Shown: one piece after another, positions 39,991 to 47,728 of the stretch
Numbering within the stretch: position 1 is the stretch's first letter
How the letters are laid out: each line of letters opens with the position of its first letter
Source: Desulfonatronum lacustre DSM 10312
Lineage (GTDB): Bacteria; Desulfobacterota; Desulfovibrionia; Desulfovibrionales; Desulfonatronaceae
Length of the DNA stretch: 64,000 nucleotides
Assembly: GCF_000519265.1 (NCBI RefSeq)
Contig: NZ_KI912608.1
Coordinates: forward strand, 1,483,582 to 1,547,581
Reading direction: 5' to 3'
Translations under genes and position numbers: made by a program
The notes under the pieces: generated by a model
Seen by the model: only the letters and a program-made list of their open reading frames with translations
What the model was told of the DNA's origin: nothing
Database searches by the model: none

Positions 39991-41457
39991 ATGGAATGGG
40001 AGCAAGCTGTGCCGGAATTTCGCTATCTGACGCTGGCAGATGAAATCGAACACAGCATCCGCTGCGGGACCTATCACGCCGGCGAACGGCTGCCCTCAAT
40101 TCGAAAGTGGCGCGCCAAAACGCAGCTGAGCATTTCCACCATCTGCCAGGCTTTGCTCGAACTGGAGCGGCGCGGCATGATCGCCTCTCGCCCCAAATCC
40201 GGGTACTTCATCCGACCGCTACGCGAGCAGATCCTGCCGCCGCCGCAGACACGCCAGACGGAAACCAAACCCGGCAGCGTGACCATCAACAATTTGGCGT
40301 TCGCCATCCTGGAAGCGATGGGCGATCCGGAGATCCTGCAACTGGGGGGATCGGTGATGTCGCCCGAGCTGATGCCGGGCAAAGCCCTGGCCCGATGCGT
40401 GAAATCCGTCTCCCAGGACCGTTTGGCAGGTTTGATCGCGGTCTACGAACACCCCATGGGGCACCTGGGATTGAGGCGATGCCTGGCGCAATGCTATACG
40501 GCCCTGGTCAACGGTATTCAGGCCGAAGACATCCTGATCACCAACGGGTGTTTCGAAGCAGTGGCCACCTGCCTGCGGGCGGTGGCCGAAAAAGGGGACG
40601 TCATCGTCGTTGAATCGCCGACATTCCCCTGGTACCTGCAACTGATCGAGGATTTGGGCATGCTGGCCCTGGAGATTCCTACGGATCCCACCGATGGAAT
40701 TGATCTTTCGGCCCTGAAATCGGCGCTGGACCACAACTCCGTAAAAGCCGCCGTCTTCAACAGCAATTTCCAGAATCCACTGGGGTTCGTGCCGCCGGAC
40801 GACAAAAAACGCGCGCTGGTGCGTCTGTTCAACGAGCGGCAAATCCCCATTATCGAGGATGACATTTACGGGGAACTCTACTTTGGCCGGTCGCGACCGT
40901 CGACCTTGAAGTCCTTCGACACCAGGGGACTGGTGCTCTACTGCAGCTCGTTCTCCAAGACTCTGGCCCCGGGCCTACGCGTGGGCTGGTGCATGCCGGG
41001 CCGATTTCTGGAAAAAGTGCGGCGTCTGAAACTGTACCTTTCCATCTCGTCGCCGACCCTCACCCAGGAAGCGGTCTACCGCTATCTGAGTCAAGACGTC
41101 TTTGAACGACATCTGCGCAAGCTGCGGACCAAGCTGCAGCGCCAGATGGCCGACATGACTCTCGCCGTGGCGCGCCATTTCCCAAAGGGAACCCGCATCT
41201 CCGCGCCGCAAGGGGGCCTGACCATCTGGGTGCAGCTCGACAGAAGGGTCGACAGCCTCGAACTCTTCCGCCGGGCGTTGAAAACCGGCATCGCCGTTCT
41301 GCCCGGCATCATCTGCGCCAACACCGATGCCTACCGCCACTGCATCCGCATCAGTTGCGGACTGCCTTTCGATGAATATCTCGACAACGGCGTGCGCAAC
41401 CTGGGAACGATCATCGCGGAAACCATCAGCGTGAAGCCCGCATCCGTCGGTTCATGA
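39991..41457 (+). CDS. MocR/PdxR-family regulator (GntR HTH fused to aminotransferase domain)
   Basis: A 488-residue fusion. The N-terminal GntR winged helix (residues about 8-75) has LADEIEHSIRCGTYHAGERLPSIRKWRAKTQLSISTICQALLELERRGMI. The C-terminal 370 residues form an aminotransferase-like domain with FNSNFQNPLGFVPP and the PLP-Lys in YCSSFSKTLAPGLRVGW. MocR proteins use PLP as a sensor and regulate vitamin B6 or amino acid genes, commonly the divergent neighbour, here the aminotransferase. Gene and partner travel together on the insert. Confidence 0.9.
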   Translation: MEWEQAVPEFRYLTLADEIEHSIRCGTYHAGERLPSIRKWRAKTQLSISTICQALLELERRGMIASRPKSGYFIRPLREQILPPPQTRQTETKPGSVTINNLAFAILEAMGDPEILQLGGSVMSPELMPGKALARCVKSVSQDRLAGLIAVYEHPMGHLGLRRCLAQCYTALVNGIQAEDILITNGCFEAVATCLRAVAEKGDVIVVESPTFPWYLQLIEDLGMLALEIPTDPTDGIDLSALKSALDHNSVKAAVFNSNFQNPLGFVPPDDKKRALVRLFNERQIPIIEDDIYGELYFGRSRPSTLKSFDTRGLVLYCSSFSKTLAPGLRVGWCMPGRFLEKVRRLKLYLSISSPTLTQEAVYRYLSQDVFERHLRKLRTKLQRQMADMTLAVARHFPKGTRISAPQGGLTIWVQLDRRVDSLELFRRALKTGIAVLPGIICANTDAYRHCIRISCGLPFDEYLDNGVRNLGTIIAETISVKPASVGS

Positions 41458-41660
41458 CAACCAGCAATAAGGCTGAAAAGACCTGTGGCCGAAAGCCTCG
41501 GAGCAGATGCATCCGATTTCCTGGTCAAACCCTTTGATGGGAAGGCTCTCAGCTTCGATCAAGCAAAACTCGCGAAATCGGTATTTGGATCTCAACCGCG
41601 ACAACTTCGTATCCGGATTTCGGACGCCGGTTCGGTCCCCAAAACAAGAATCGAACCGCA

Positions 41661-42641
41661 CTATGCCTGCTGGCTGAAAATCGTATTCACCAGGTAGGCC
41701 GTATAGCCCACGTAACAGGCCAGCAGCACCGCGCCTTCGATGCGGTTTATACGACCCTGCCCCCGCCGCCGGAACCCGTAGCCGATAACGAACAGCGACA
41801 GGGTCAGCGCGGCCATGACCAGCATGTCCCGATTGAAGACTTCCGGACCCACCGCCAGCGGATGAATCGCGCCGGCGATCCCCACCACGGCCAGGGTGTT
41901 GAACAGGTTGGACCCCAGGATGTTGCCGAGAGCGATATCATGTTCGCCCTTCCCGGCTGCAATGAGTGACGAAGCCAGTTCCGGCAGCGAGGTGCCCACC
42001 GCGACGATGGTCAGGCCGATGATCAGGTCGCTGACTCCGAATCCATGAGCGATCTCCACCGCGCCCCAGACCAGGACGCGGGAGCTGACAATCAGCAGCA
42101 CCAGCCCGACAACAAGCCGGAAGACGGCCCGGCGGAGTGGCATGGCGCTGACTTCAAGCTCCTGCTCCATCTCACTTCCCAACGAATCCTCTTTTTTTCG
42201 CAGCCCCTGCCAAATCGTCCAGGTCATCAGCCCACCGAATACCGCAAGCAGCACAACCGCATCGAACCGGGTGATCTCTCCATCCCAAATCTGCCATGCG
42301 GCCAGGGCGGTCACGATGGTGAGAGTGGGCAGTTGCTTGCGCAAGACCTGCGAATGGACGGCAATGGGGCTGATGAGAGCCGTGAGCCCCAGAATCAGAG
42401 CGATATTGGTGATATTCGAGCCATAGGCATTGCCAAGCGCAATCCCCGGGTTGCCCTGCGAGGCAGCCAGTGCCGAAACCACCATCTCCGGCGCGGAGGT
42501 GCCGAAACCGACGATCACCATGCCGATCAACAGCGGCGGCATGCCGAAATGGCGGGCGGTGGAGGCCGAGCCCTCCACAAAACGGTTGGCGCTCCAAAGC
42601 AGAAGCGCCAAGCCGGAAACTACAGCGAGTATGGCTGGCAT
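41661..42641 (-). CDS. CaCA-family calcium/cation exchanger, second copy
   Basis: A 326-residue membrane protein with two alpha repeats, VIVGFGTSAPEMVVSALAAS and LTIVAVGTSLPELASSLIAAG, plus NAYGSNITNIALILG and GNILGSNLFNTLAVVG. It is clearly distinct from the exchanger at 35.4-36.4 kb. The start at 42641 (MPAILAVVSGLALLL) is preferred because the longer frame to 42794 runs through the direct repeat. A GGAGGG sequence lies 13 bases before it. It is on the 4.0-kb insert and converges with the MocR gene; the intervening 200 bases show no gene. Confidence 0.88.
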   Translation of the reverse strand: MPAILAVVSGLALLLWSANRFVEGSASTARHFGMPPLLIGMVIVGFGTSAPEMVVSALAASQGNPGIALGNAYGSNITNIALILGLTALISPIAVHSQVLRKQLPTLTIVTALAAWQIWDGEITRFDAVVLLAVFGGLMTWTIWQGLRKKEDSLGSEMEQELEVSAMPLRRAVFRLVVGLVLLIVSSRVLVWGAVEIAHGFGVSDLIIGLTIVAVGTSLPELASSLIAAGKGEHDIALGNILGSNLFNTLAVVGIAGAIHPLAVGPEVFNRDMLVMAALTLSLFVIGYGFRRRGQGRINRIEGAVLLACYVGYTAYLVNTIFSQQA

Positions 42642-42686
42642 CAACGAACCAAGCCCTCCGGTTCCTTTCAATGTCGAATCCAGGGG

Positions 42687-42828
42687 CCCGCAACAGGAGA
42701 GGGTATCATTGATCAAGCAGGAGGCCGGTTGTGCGGCCTCCTGCTGTTGTTTCGACGCGTTCCGCGCGGGTTGGCTATTTGCGGAGCTGTTCAAACAGGG
42801 CCGCGGCTTCGGCAGGAGGTCTTTGCTC
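42687..42828. repeat. 142-bp direct repeat, right copy
   Basis: Second copy of the repeat at 38544-38685. Here it is in its native context: it comprises the 3' end of the DUF2087-type gene (stop at 42775) and the following hairpin AGCAGGAGGCCG/CGGCCTCCTGCT at 42717-42746, which probably acts as that gene's terminator. Confidence 0.92.
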
Positions 42829-43308
42829 GATCCGTGTATACACCCGGCCGTCCGGGGTGCGGGTCACCAACCTCCGATCCACGAGTTCGCGCCTGAGCAG
42901 GGCGTGGTCGCCGAAGCAGTGGCGCTCCTGCAGCCAGTCGCTGATCTCCCGCTCGGTCATGGAGGTCCTGGCCGGAAAGCGCGACCAGAGCGCCCACAGG
43001 CAGAACATGCGAAGGGTGAACTTCTTGGGCCAGCGGACGAGGCGCCCGTTGTCGTCGAACAGGCGCACCAGTTGCTTGACGAGCCGGTAGTCGACCTCGG
43101 CCTGGACAGGAGGAAAGGTTTGCAGGCTCGTGCCGGCCTCGTGCCGGGCCTTGAAGTGCTGGAAGTTGCGAAAGCCCCCAGCCCTGGCGAGCAGGTTCAG
43201 CATCTCCACGTGGCTCGGAGAACGTTCCAAACCGTCCAGGGACTTGCGCACAGAGCGGGCGAACGCACCAATGTCGTTCACCCCGAAAGGCAATGGATTT
43301 TTTGACAT
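42775..43308 (-). CDS. DUF2087-domain protein
   Basis: A 177-residue protein. Residues 1-75 are helical, with MLNLLARAGGFRNFQHFKA. The C-terminal 90 residues fit DUF2087: GRLVRWPKKFTLRMFCLWALWSRFPARTSMTEREISDWLQERHCFGDHALLRRELVDRRLVTRTPDGRVYTRIE, a winged-helix-like module often seen in regulators. The role is unknown. Its last 18 codons lie in the 142-bp repeat that is duplicated 4.1 kb to the left, so it marks the original locus before the insertion. Confidence 0.75.
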   Translation of the reverse strand: MSKNPLPFGVNDIGAFARSVRKSLDGLERSPSHVEMLNLLARAGGFRNFQHFKARHEAGTSLQTFPPVQAEVDYRLVKQLVRLFDDNGRLVRWPKKFTLRMFCLWALWSRFPARTSMTEREISDWLQERHCFGDHALLRRELVDRRLVTRTPDGRVYTRIEQRPPAEAAALFEQLRK

Positions 43309-43850
43309 GACATCCTCGCTGACGCGCCTTGCTCAACGTCTTGAGTGCCGGTGGTCGCCGACTTCCGACTCGGCGCGCTGCATAGGTGTCGAGTTTTTGG
43401 AAGGATGGATGGCGGGTTTAGCTCCCCAAAAGGGGCGGCGACGCCTGGGTGAACCGCCGACCAGTGGGGAGAAGTACACCCATCCACCATGCCACGCAAG
43501 AGCAGGGCCGAACAGGCAATCATATGGGACGATGCCGCCGACGAAGCTCTTGATATGTACTTCAAACGTCGCAACTCCTGATAGACGAACGTTTCCAGAA
43601 TCCTCCCGAACAGTGAACGGTCCGCCCACAGCGCATCCCCGCTCAAACCCAGCAGTGCGCAGGACAGGCCCAACTTGTCGTCTGATTGTCGATATCCTCA
43701 TTGGTGGCTATGAATGGGCAACGAAGGGGAGTGTGACCTTACTGCAGAGCCTTTCTCATCATCGAGTTCGAATCAAGTTGACATGGATATGACTCAGAGT
43801 ACATCAAGCCGAAAAGGGATTGATCCTCACATGCGACAAACACGAGGAAT
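43309..43850. other. Degenerate region with gene fragments
   Basis: No intact gene. On the minus strand at 43560-43676 a DUF4143 fragment is recognisable (listed separately). A 30-codon plus-strand frame at 43489-43581 begins MPRKSRAEQAIIW; it has no known match and may be the head of a lost gene. Confidence 0.55.
43560..43676 (-). pseudogene. Fragment of a DUF4143-type ATPase C-terminal domain
   Basis: The translation GLSCALLGLSGDALWADRSLFGRILETFVYQELRRL matches the DUF4143 signature (DtGLa..LLG...L....fG.llE.fVy.EL) of AAA ATPases like the intact one at 45.7-46.8 kb. Neither the preceding ATPase part nor the following nuclease-like part continues in frame, so it is a remnant of a different copy. 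Confidence 0.7.
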
Positions 43851-44075
43851 ATGACAAAAGCAGAGAGACCGAACGGGTCAGAGAAAAAAATCATCATTAT
43901 CGCAGGCCCCAATGGAGCGGGAAAGGGTGGCCACAATATTCCGGAAGCTATAATCCGTCGTCGTTATGAAGCAGGCTGGCGGTATTTTCGCGATTTATAC
44001 CGTGACCGCGTAGACTTCTGGCAGTTTTTTGATCATTCCAGAGATGTGCCGGTCTTGTTGGAGGAAAAAATATGA
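43851..44075 (+). pseudogene. Zeta-toxin gene with central deletion
   Basis: A 74-residue frame beginning with the Walker A strand KKIIIIAGPNGAGKG and continuing directly into GGHNIPEAIIRRRYEAGWRYFRDLY, the C-terminal block of zeta toxins (UNAG kinases), which are normally about 190-200 residues. About 110-120 residues between the P-loop and this block are missing, with the frame preserved. The normal Thr after the P-loop Lys is also lost. GAGGAAT precedes the ATG, so it may still be translated, but kinase activity is unlikely. Confidence 0.8.
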
Positions 44076-44245
44076 CGGAGCAACAAGCCCCTCGGGACCA
44101 GGATATGCTGCATACGGCTGCAGCACTGAAACGGGCTGCGAAAAAAGCTCGTGAACTGGCGCTGCGGACACAAACCCCTTTGGTTGTCTATCGTGACGGC
44201 AAGGTGGAAAAACAGATGATTGTTCGGGAGGAGCCGCCATCATGA
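44072..44245 (+). CDS. Small protein linked to the zeta-toxin gene
   Basis: A 57-residue frame starting inside the zeta stop (ATGA) with GGAGG ahead of it. The middle AAALKRAAKKARELALRTQTPLVVYRDGKVEKQ is helical then beta and resembles small proteins found next to chromosomal zeta-type toxins, possibly antitoxins. No named family is certain. It survives intact beside the deleted toxin. Confidence 0.6.
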   Translation: MTEQQAPRDQDMLHTAAALKRAAKKARELALRTQTPLVVYRDGKVEKQMIVREEPPS

Positions 44246-44384
44246 GAAGGCAATCGGGGGATTGGTCAGGTCTGAAGTTCCTTTGACACCGGCAGGAGAG
44301 GCAATAGGGGACATCCTTGGTAAGAAAGTCAAGGGGGAAGACGGAGTTTCCCCGATCATCCCGGGTTGAGTAAACCGCGTGGTA
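44246..44384. other. Short gene-free stretch
   Basis: Nothing recognisable between the small zeta-linked gene and the toxin-antitoxin remnant. Confidence 0.5.
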
Positions 44385-44632
44385 GGGGTCAGGTCTTGTA
44401 ATTTAATATTTTGACAACACGAGGCGCGTTGGTGCGCTTGTCGGCAGGCAAGTCGCGGCGGGCGGGACGGCGAGGGCGCTGCGCCGTATCGTCGGGCAAA
44501 CGGCTCGTCAATGTCCTCCTCATGGCCATTCCTCCAAACATTACGCAGGCGTCAGGATGCGCAGCGAGCCGGGGTGCAACTCGCCACAGCCAACAATCCC
44601 GCGCATTATGCGTAACCGCCTCAACGGACTGC
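44385..44632 (-). pseudogene. Deleted copy of the PIN/RHH toxin-antitoxin locus
   Basis: It aligns base by base with 46984-47415. Both begin GGGGTCAGGTCTTG, share the GACAACACGAGGCGCGTTGGTG stretch, and both contain the antitoxin start CATGGCCATTCCTCCAAACA. In this copy about 190 bases covering most of the antitoxin are missing between GCGAG and GGCGCTGCGCC, and only the 3' end of the PIN toxin remains. Substitutions are scattered throughout. Confidence 0.85.
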
Positions 44633-44635
44633 TAA
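44621..44635 (+). repeat. 15-mer TCAACGGACTGCTAA, copy 1
   Basis: The exact 15-mer recurs at 48675-48689 in the same orientation and at 46816-46830 inverted. Read on the minus strand it supplies the TAG stop of the hsdR remnant. Confidence 0.8.
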
Positions 44636-45325
44636 CGTCCATAGCCCGCCCCCGTTACGGATTGATCGGCCTGTTGTTGATATGTCACGCCGAAGATGGT
44701 GTCGCCCAGCCATTTCTTGAACGACGGGTTGTCGCTGAACTGTTTGAACAGTTCGGTGTGGTCGGACAAGAGGTCGATCATGACGCGTTGCAGCGCGGCG
44801 TCGTGTTCGATCCGGGCGGTCTTCTTGTCGTTGTTCTTCATGGCGTTCTGGTAGGCCGAATCCGCGGCTACCTTGGCCGGGATCTCCTCGGCGATGACCT
44901 TGCGGATCTTGTCGCCGTCCTTCCAATCGATATTGCCGAACTGGTCGTTGAACGTCTTGATGATGTTGCTCAGTTGGTCCAGCACCGGTTCCGGCTTGCG
45001 GCTTGAGCAGCAGGTCGGCCTTGAGCTGCTGCTGCCTGGCGCGGTTTTTCAGGTCGCGCAGCGTAAATGGCGAGACGTTGTAAAAGGCCTCGCCGGAAGC
45101 CTGGCAAAGCGCGGCGTGTTGGTTGGCGATTCCGGCTCCGTCGAGCTGTTTCTTCATGCCGAGGACTTTTTCCTTGCTCGGCTCCAAAAGCGCGTCGAGA
45201 CGGCGGATGACCGTCATCGGCAGGATCACGTCACGGTACTTGCCGCGCACATAGACATCGCGCAACACGTCGTCGGCGATGCCCCAGATAAAATTCACGA
45301 TGCTGTTATGGATCACATGGTTCAT
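44632..45325 (-). pseudogene. Type I restriction remnant: hsdM head joined to hsdR tail
   Basis: From 45325 the translation MNHVIHNSIVNFIWGIADDVLRDVYVRGKYRDVILPMTVIRRLDALLEPSKEKVL is the N-terminal domain of HsdM methyltransferases, continuing to LKNRARQQQLKADLLLKPQ. Near 45,000 it stops matching, and in another frame LDQLSNIIKTFNDQFGNIDWKDGDKIRKVIAEEIPAKVAADSAYQNAMKNNDKKTARIEHDAALQRVMIDLLSDHTELFKQFSDNPSFKKWLG appears, the C-terminus of HsdR. Everything between (most of hsdM, all hsdS, most of hsdR, several kilobases in an intact locus) is gone. Stop at 44632-44634 lies in the 15-mer repeat. Confidence 0.88.
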
Positions 45326-45679
45326 GGCCCGTCGTTGCTCCTTCGGGTTTTTTGAACAGCCTGCAGAATCTGGCTTTTCAACACACTGTCATGCTCCACG
45401 GACGCTTTGCTTGTTGCCACGTTCGCCAGAGGCGAAACGGGAGAGACTGGACGAATCTCTCCCAGGCTAAAAATTTTCTCATTTACAAAGGGATTACGCA
45501 CGAAGTCAAACGATTTTGCCGATTTGAGCCAAATATACTCGAAACCACTCGACAAACCAGAAGAACTAAGCGACAGGTTCGATATGGTTGACAGGACGCG
45601 ATACGGCGCTCCTGGATTCCCCATTTGACTTTTTCATTGAAAAATCATACTTGCACTATGAAATTTCAAGGATAACTAG
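45326..45679. other. Intergenic region between hsd remnant and ATPase
   Basis: No gene is assigned. A 100-codon minus-strand frame (45322-45624) lacks recognisable motifs and a ribosome-binding site. The region probably holds promoters for the ATPase and formerly for hsdM. Confidence 0.5.
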
Positions 45680-46819
45680 ATGATCCAGCGAACCACTGAT
45701 TCCCAGCGACTGGAACAGATGATGGCGTTGTTTCCTGTCTCCGCCATTCTCGGGGCCCGCCAATGCGGCAAAACGACGCTGGCGAGGACCTTCGCTTCCG
45801 ACCACTTCTTTGATCTCGAGAATCCCCGCCATCTTGCGCGCCTCGAGACACCGCAACTCACGCTTGAAGGGTTGAAGGGGCTGATCGTGATCGACGAAAT
45901 CCAACGTCGGCCGAATCTATTCCCTCTGCTCCGCGTCCTTGTCGATTACCAAACCGATCAGCGATACCTGATCCTGGGCAGCGCATCACGTGATCTGATG
46001 CAGCAGAGCAGTGAAAGCCTTGCGGGCCGGATCGGGTACTATCATCTTGGGGGATTCCAACTTCAGGATGTTGATGACATGGAAACCCTTTGGCTGCGAG
46101 GAGGATACCCTCGGGCCTTTCTCGCTCCGGGTGACCATGAGGCCTTCCTCTGGATCGAACACTATGTCTCCACCTTTCTGGAGCGCGACATCCCGCAACT
46201 GGGCATCTCCATCCCCGCACCGACATTGCGCCGTTTCTGGACCATGATCAGCCACTACCACGGCCAGGAACTCAATTACTCCGAACTGGCCCGGTCCTTC
46301 GGCATTTCCGATATGACCGTGCGCAAGTATCTGGAGATTCTTGCCGGAACGTTCATGGTCCGTCTTCTTGCACCATGGAGCGAGAACCTTTCCAAACGCC
46401 TTGTGAAACGACCAAAGATCTACCTGCGGGATTCGGGACTGTTCCATGGCTTCATGACGATTTTCTCCCATGAACAGTTGCACACGCACCCAAAGCTAGG
46501 CGCTTCCTGGGAAGGATTCGCCCTTGAAAACATTGCTTTCGCCCTGAACAAGCGGAACGAGGAGCTTTTCTTCTACCGCACCCACGGGGGAACCGAACTC
46601 GATCTCTTCTGGCAGCATGGAGGGCGGAACTGGGGGATTGAGTTCAAGTATGCGGATGCTCCTGGAAGGACCAAAAGCCTGACCACCGCTATGAAGGACC
46701 TGAACTTGTCTCATGCCTGGATTATCTACCCGGGGAGAGAATCCTATTCCCTGGCCAAGGACATCACCGTGTGCTCCTTCAAGGACATCCCGGTTCCCTG
46801 GAAGTATCCGGATCTTTAG
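45680..46819 (+). CDS. AAA ATPase with DUF4143 domain
   Basis: A 379-residue protein. Walker A ILGARQCGKTTLAR is at residues 23-36, Walker B LIVIDEIQRRPNLFPLLRVLVD near 73-94, and sensor YLILGSASRDLMQ follows. The C-terminal half has YSELARSFGISDMTVRKYLEIL (winged helix) and the DUF4143 nuclease-like core KIYLRDSGLFHGF, LGASWEGFALENI, HGGTELDLFW and GIEFKYADAP. Such proteins are common in accessory regions and of unknown function. It is complete. The stop TAG at 46817-46819 is formed within the inverted copy of the 15-mer repeat. Confidence 0.9.
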   Translation: MIQRTTDSQRLEQMMALFPVSAILGARQCGKTTLARTFASDHFFDLENPRHLARLETPQLTLEGLKGLIVIDEIQRRPNLFPLLRVLVDYQTDQRYLILGSASRDLMQQSSESLAGRIGYYHLGGFQLQDVDDMETLWLRGGYPRAFLAPGDHEAFLWIEHYVSTFLERDIPQLGISIPAPTLRRFWTMISHYHGQELNYSELARSFGISDMTVRKYLEILAGTFMVRLLAPWSENLSKRLVKRPKIYLRDSGLFHGFMTIFSHEQLHTHPKLGASWEGFALENIAFALNKRNEELFFYRTHGGTELDLFWQHGGRNWGIEFKYADAPGRTKSLTTAMKDLNLSHAWIIYPGRESYSLAKDITVCSFKDIPVPWKYPDL

Positions 46820-46830
46820 CAGTCCGTTGA
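46816..46830 (-). repeat. 15-mer TCAACGGACTGCTAA, inverted copy 2
   Basis: Inverted relative to copies at 44621 and 48675. Copies 1 and 2 bracket the hsd remnant and the ATPase gene, a 2.2-kb segment, and each provides the stop codon of the gene ending there. Confidence 0.8.
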
Positions 46831-46842
46831 AAGGGTGAGCAT

Positions 46843-46986
46843 TCCCGGCTATCTGATCATCGGTGATGGGAGTGGCGTCAATGTCATGGACTGTGGGGGA
46901 GGGTCTCTTTCGATCGGACAGAGTTGGACCGCACCGACACAGTCACGCCCGATATGCGACAGCAGATCAAAGCTGTTGTCCGAGGG
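46843..46986 (-). pseudogene. Internal fragment of a second hipA copy
   Basis: About 142 bases are nearly identical to hipA interior 37561-37702 (both contain CTATCTGATCATCGGTGA and GTCACGCCCGATATGCGACA), with a handful of substitutions and small indels, including one G-run change that would shift the frame. It has neither the beginning nor the end of hipA and joins directly to the toxin-antitoxin repeat at 46984. Confidence 0.9.
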
Positions 46987-47078
46987 GTCAGGTCTTGCAT
47001 TTTATATTTGACAACACGAGGCGCGTTGGTGCTTGTCGGCAGGCAAGTCGCGGCGGGCGGGACAGCGAGGCAGGCGCG

Positions 47079-47312
47079 CTATGCACCTGCCTGATTATCC
47101 TCGGCGTCCAGCCGCTCCAGAATCTCCAGCGCCCGGTTCACATCACCCGTCGCCGCCAAGGCCCGAAAATGGTTTTCCGTATCCCAGGCCGCCAGCGCAT
47201 GCGCGCTCAACTCCTCAATCAGCTTGTTCGTGCTCAAGCCACGGCTCTTGGCAAGCGCCTTCAGGCGCTGCGCCGTATCGTCGGGCAAACGGATCGTCAA
47301 TGTACTGCTCAT
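47079..47312 (-). CDS. RHH-type antitoxin of a PIN toxin pair
   Basis: A 77-residue protein. The ribbon-helix-helix opening MSSTLTIRLPDDTAQRLKALAKSRGLSTNKLIEELSAHAL is typical. The ATG at 47312 is preferred: GGAGG lies seven bases upstream, and the start overlaps the PIN stop as ATGA. The antitoxin is downstream of the toxin, the reverse of most pairs but usual for the PIN/COG1569 group. A deleted relative sits at 44.4-44.6 kb. Confidence 0.85.
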   Translation of the reverse strand: MSSTLTIRLPDDTAQRLKALAKSRGLSTNKLIEELSAHALAAWDTENHFRALAATGDVNRALEILERLDAEDNQAGA

Positions 47313-47728
47313 GGCCATTCCTCCAAACATTGCGCGGGCGTCAGGATGCGCAGCGAGCCGAGGCGCAACTCGCCACAGCCAACATCCCGCACATTATGCG
47401 TAACAATCGCCTCGGCATTAGCCGCCAAGGCCAACTCGATCAGGTGATTGTCGGCCTCGTCCGGCAAGCTTGGCCGCCAGCCGTAATAAATTGTGACCCA
47501 ACGGCCGCGTTGCGCCAGAGCCGCCAAAACCCCAAGACGCTCCGTCGCCGAAGTTGCGTCGCCCCACACCGGGCGATCCAGCAAAACGCGATACTCAAGC
47601 CACAGCGCGTTGCCGAACAAAGGCTCATAACGCCCCGTCAACGCACGTCGCAACACCTCACGCGAAGCGCCCCGTGCCGAACGCAAACCCGCCACGAAAA
47701 CATTCGTGTCAATCACCATGGGAATCAT
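47309..47728 (-). CDS. PIN-domain toxin (COG1569-like)
   Basis: A 139-residue PIN-fold RNase. The first acidic residue is in MVIDTNVFVAGLRS, the second in LWLEYRVLL, and the third pair in LPDEADNHLIELALAANAEAIVTHN. The metal-binding acidic triad suggests an active ribonuclease. It precedes the RHH antitoxin and overlaps it by four bases. It is in the toxin-rich island. Confidence 0.87.
   Translation of the reverse strand: MIPMVIDTNVFVAGLRSARGASREVLRRALTGRYEPLFGNALWLEYRVLLDRPVWGDATSATERLGVLAALAQRGRWVTIYYGWRPSLPDEADNHLIELALAANAEAIVTHNVRDVGCGELRLGSLRILTPAQCLEEWP

Noticed and set aside
41485-41697. Frame with SLGADASDFLVKPFDGKAL, like the end of a response-regulator receiver
   Set aside because: Only a short resemblance to GA-x-DFLVKPF without any other receiver motif. 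It begins with GTG without a ribosome-binding site, so it is probably chance.
45322-45624. 100-codon minus-strand frame upstream of the hsdM remnant
   Set aside because: No homology could be recognised and composition is not clearly coding. It may be a degraded gene end, but there is no support.
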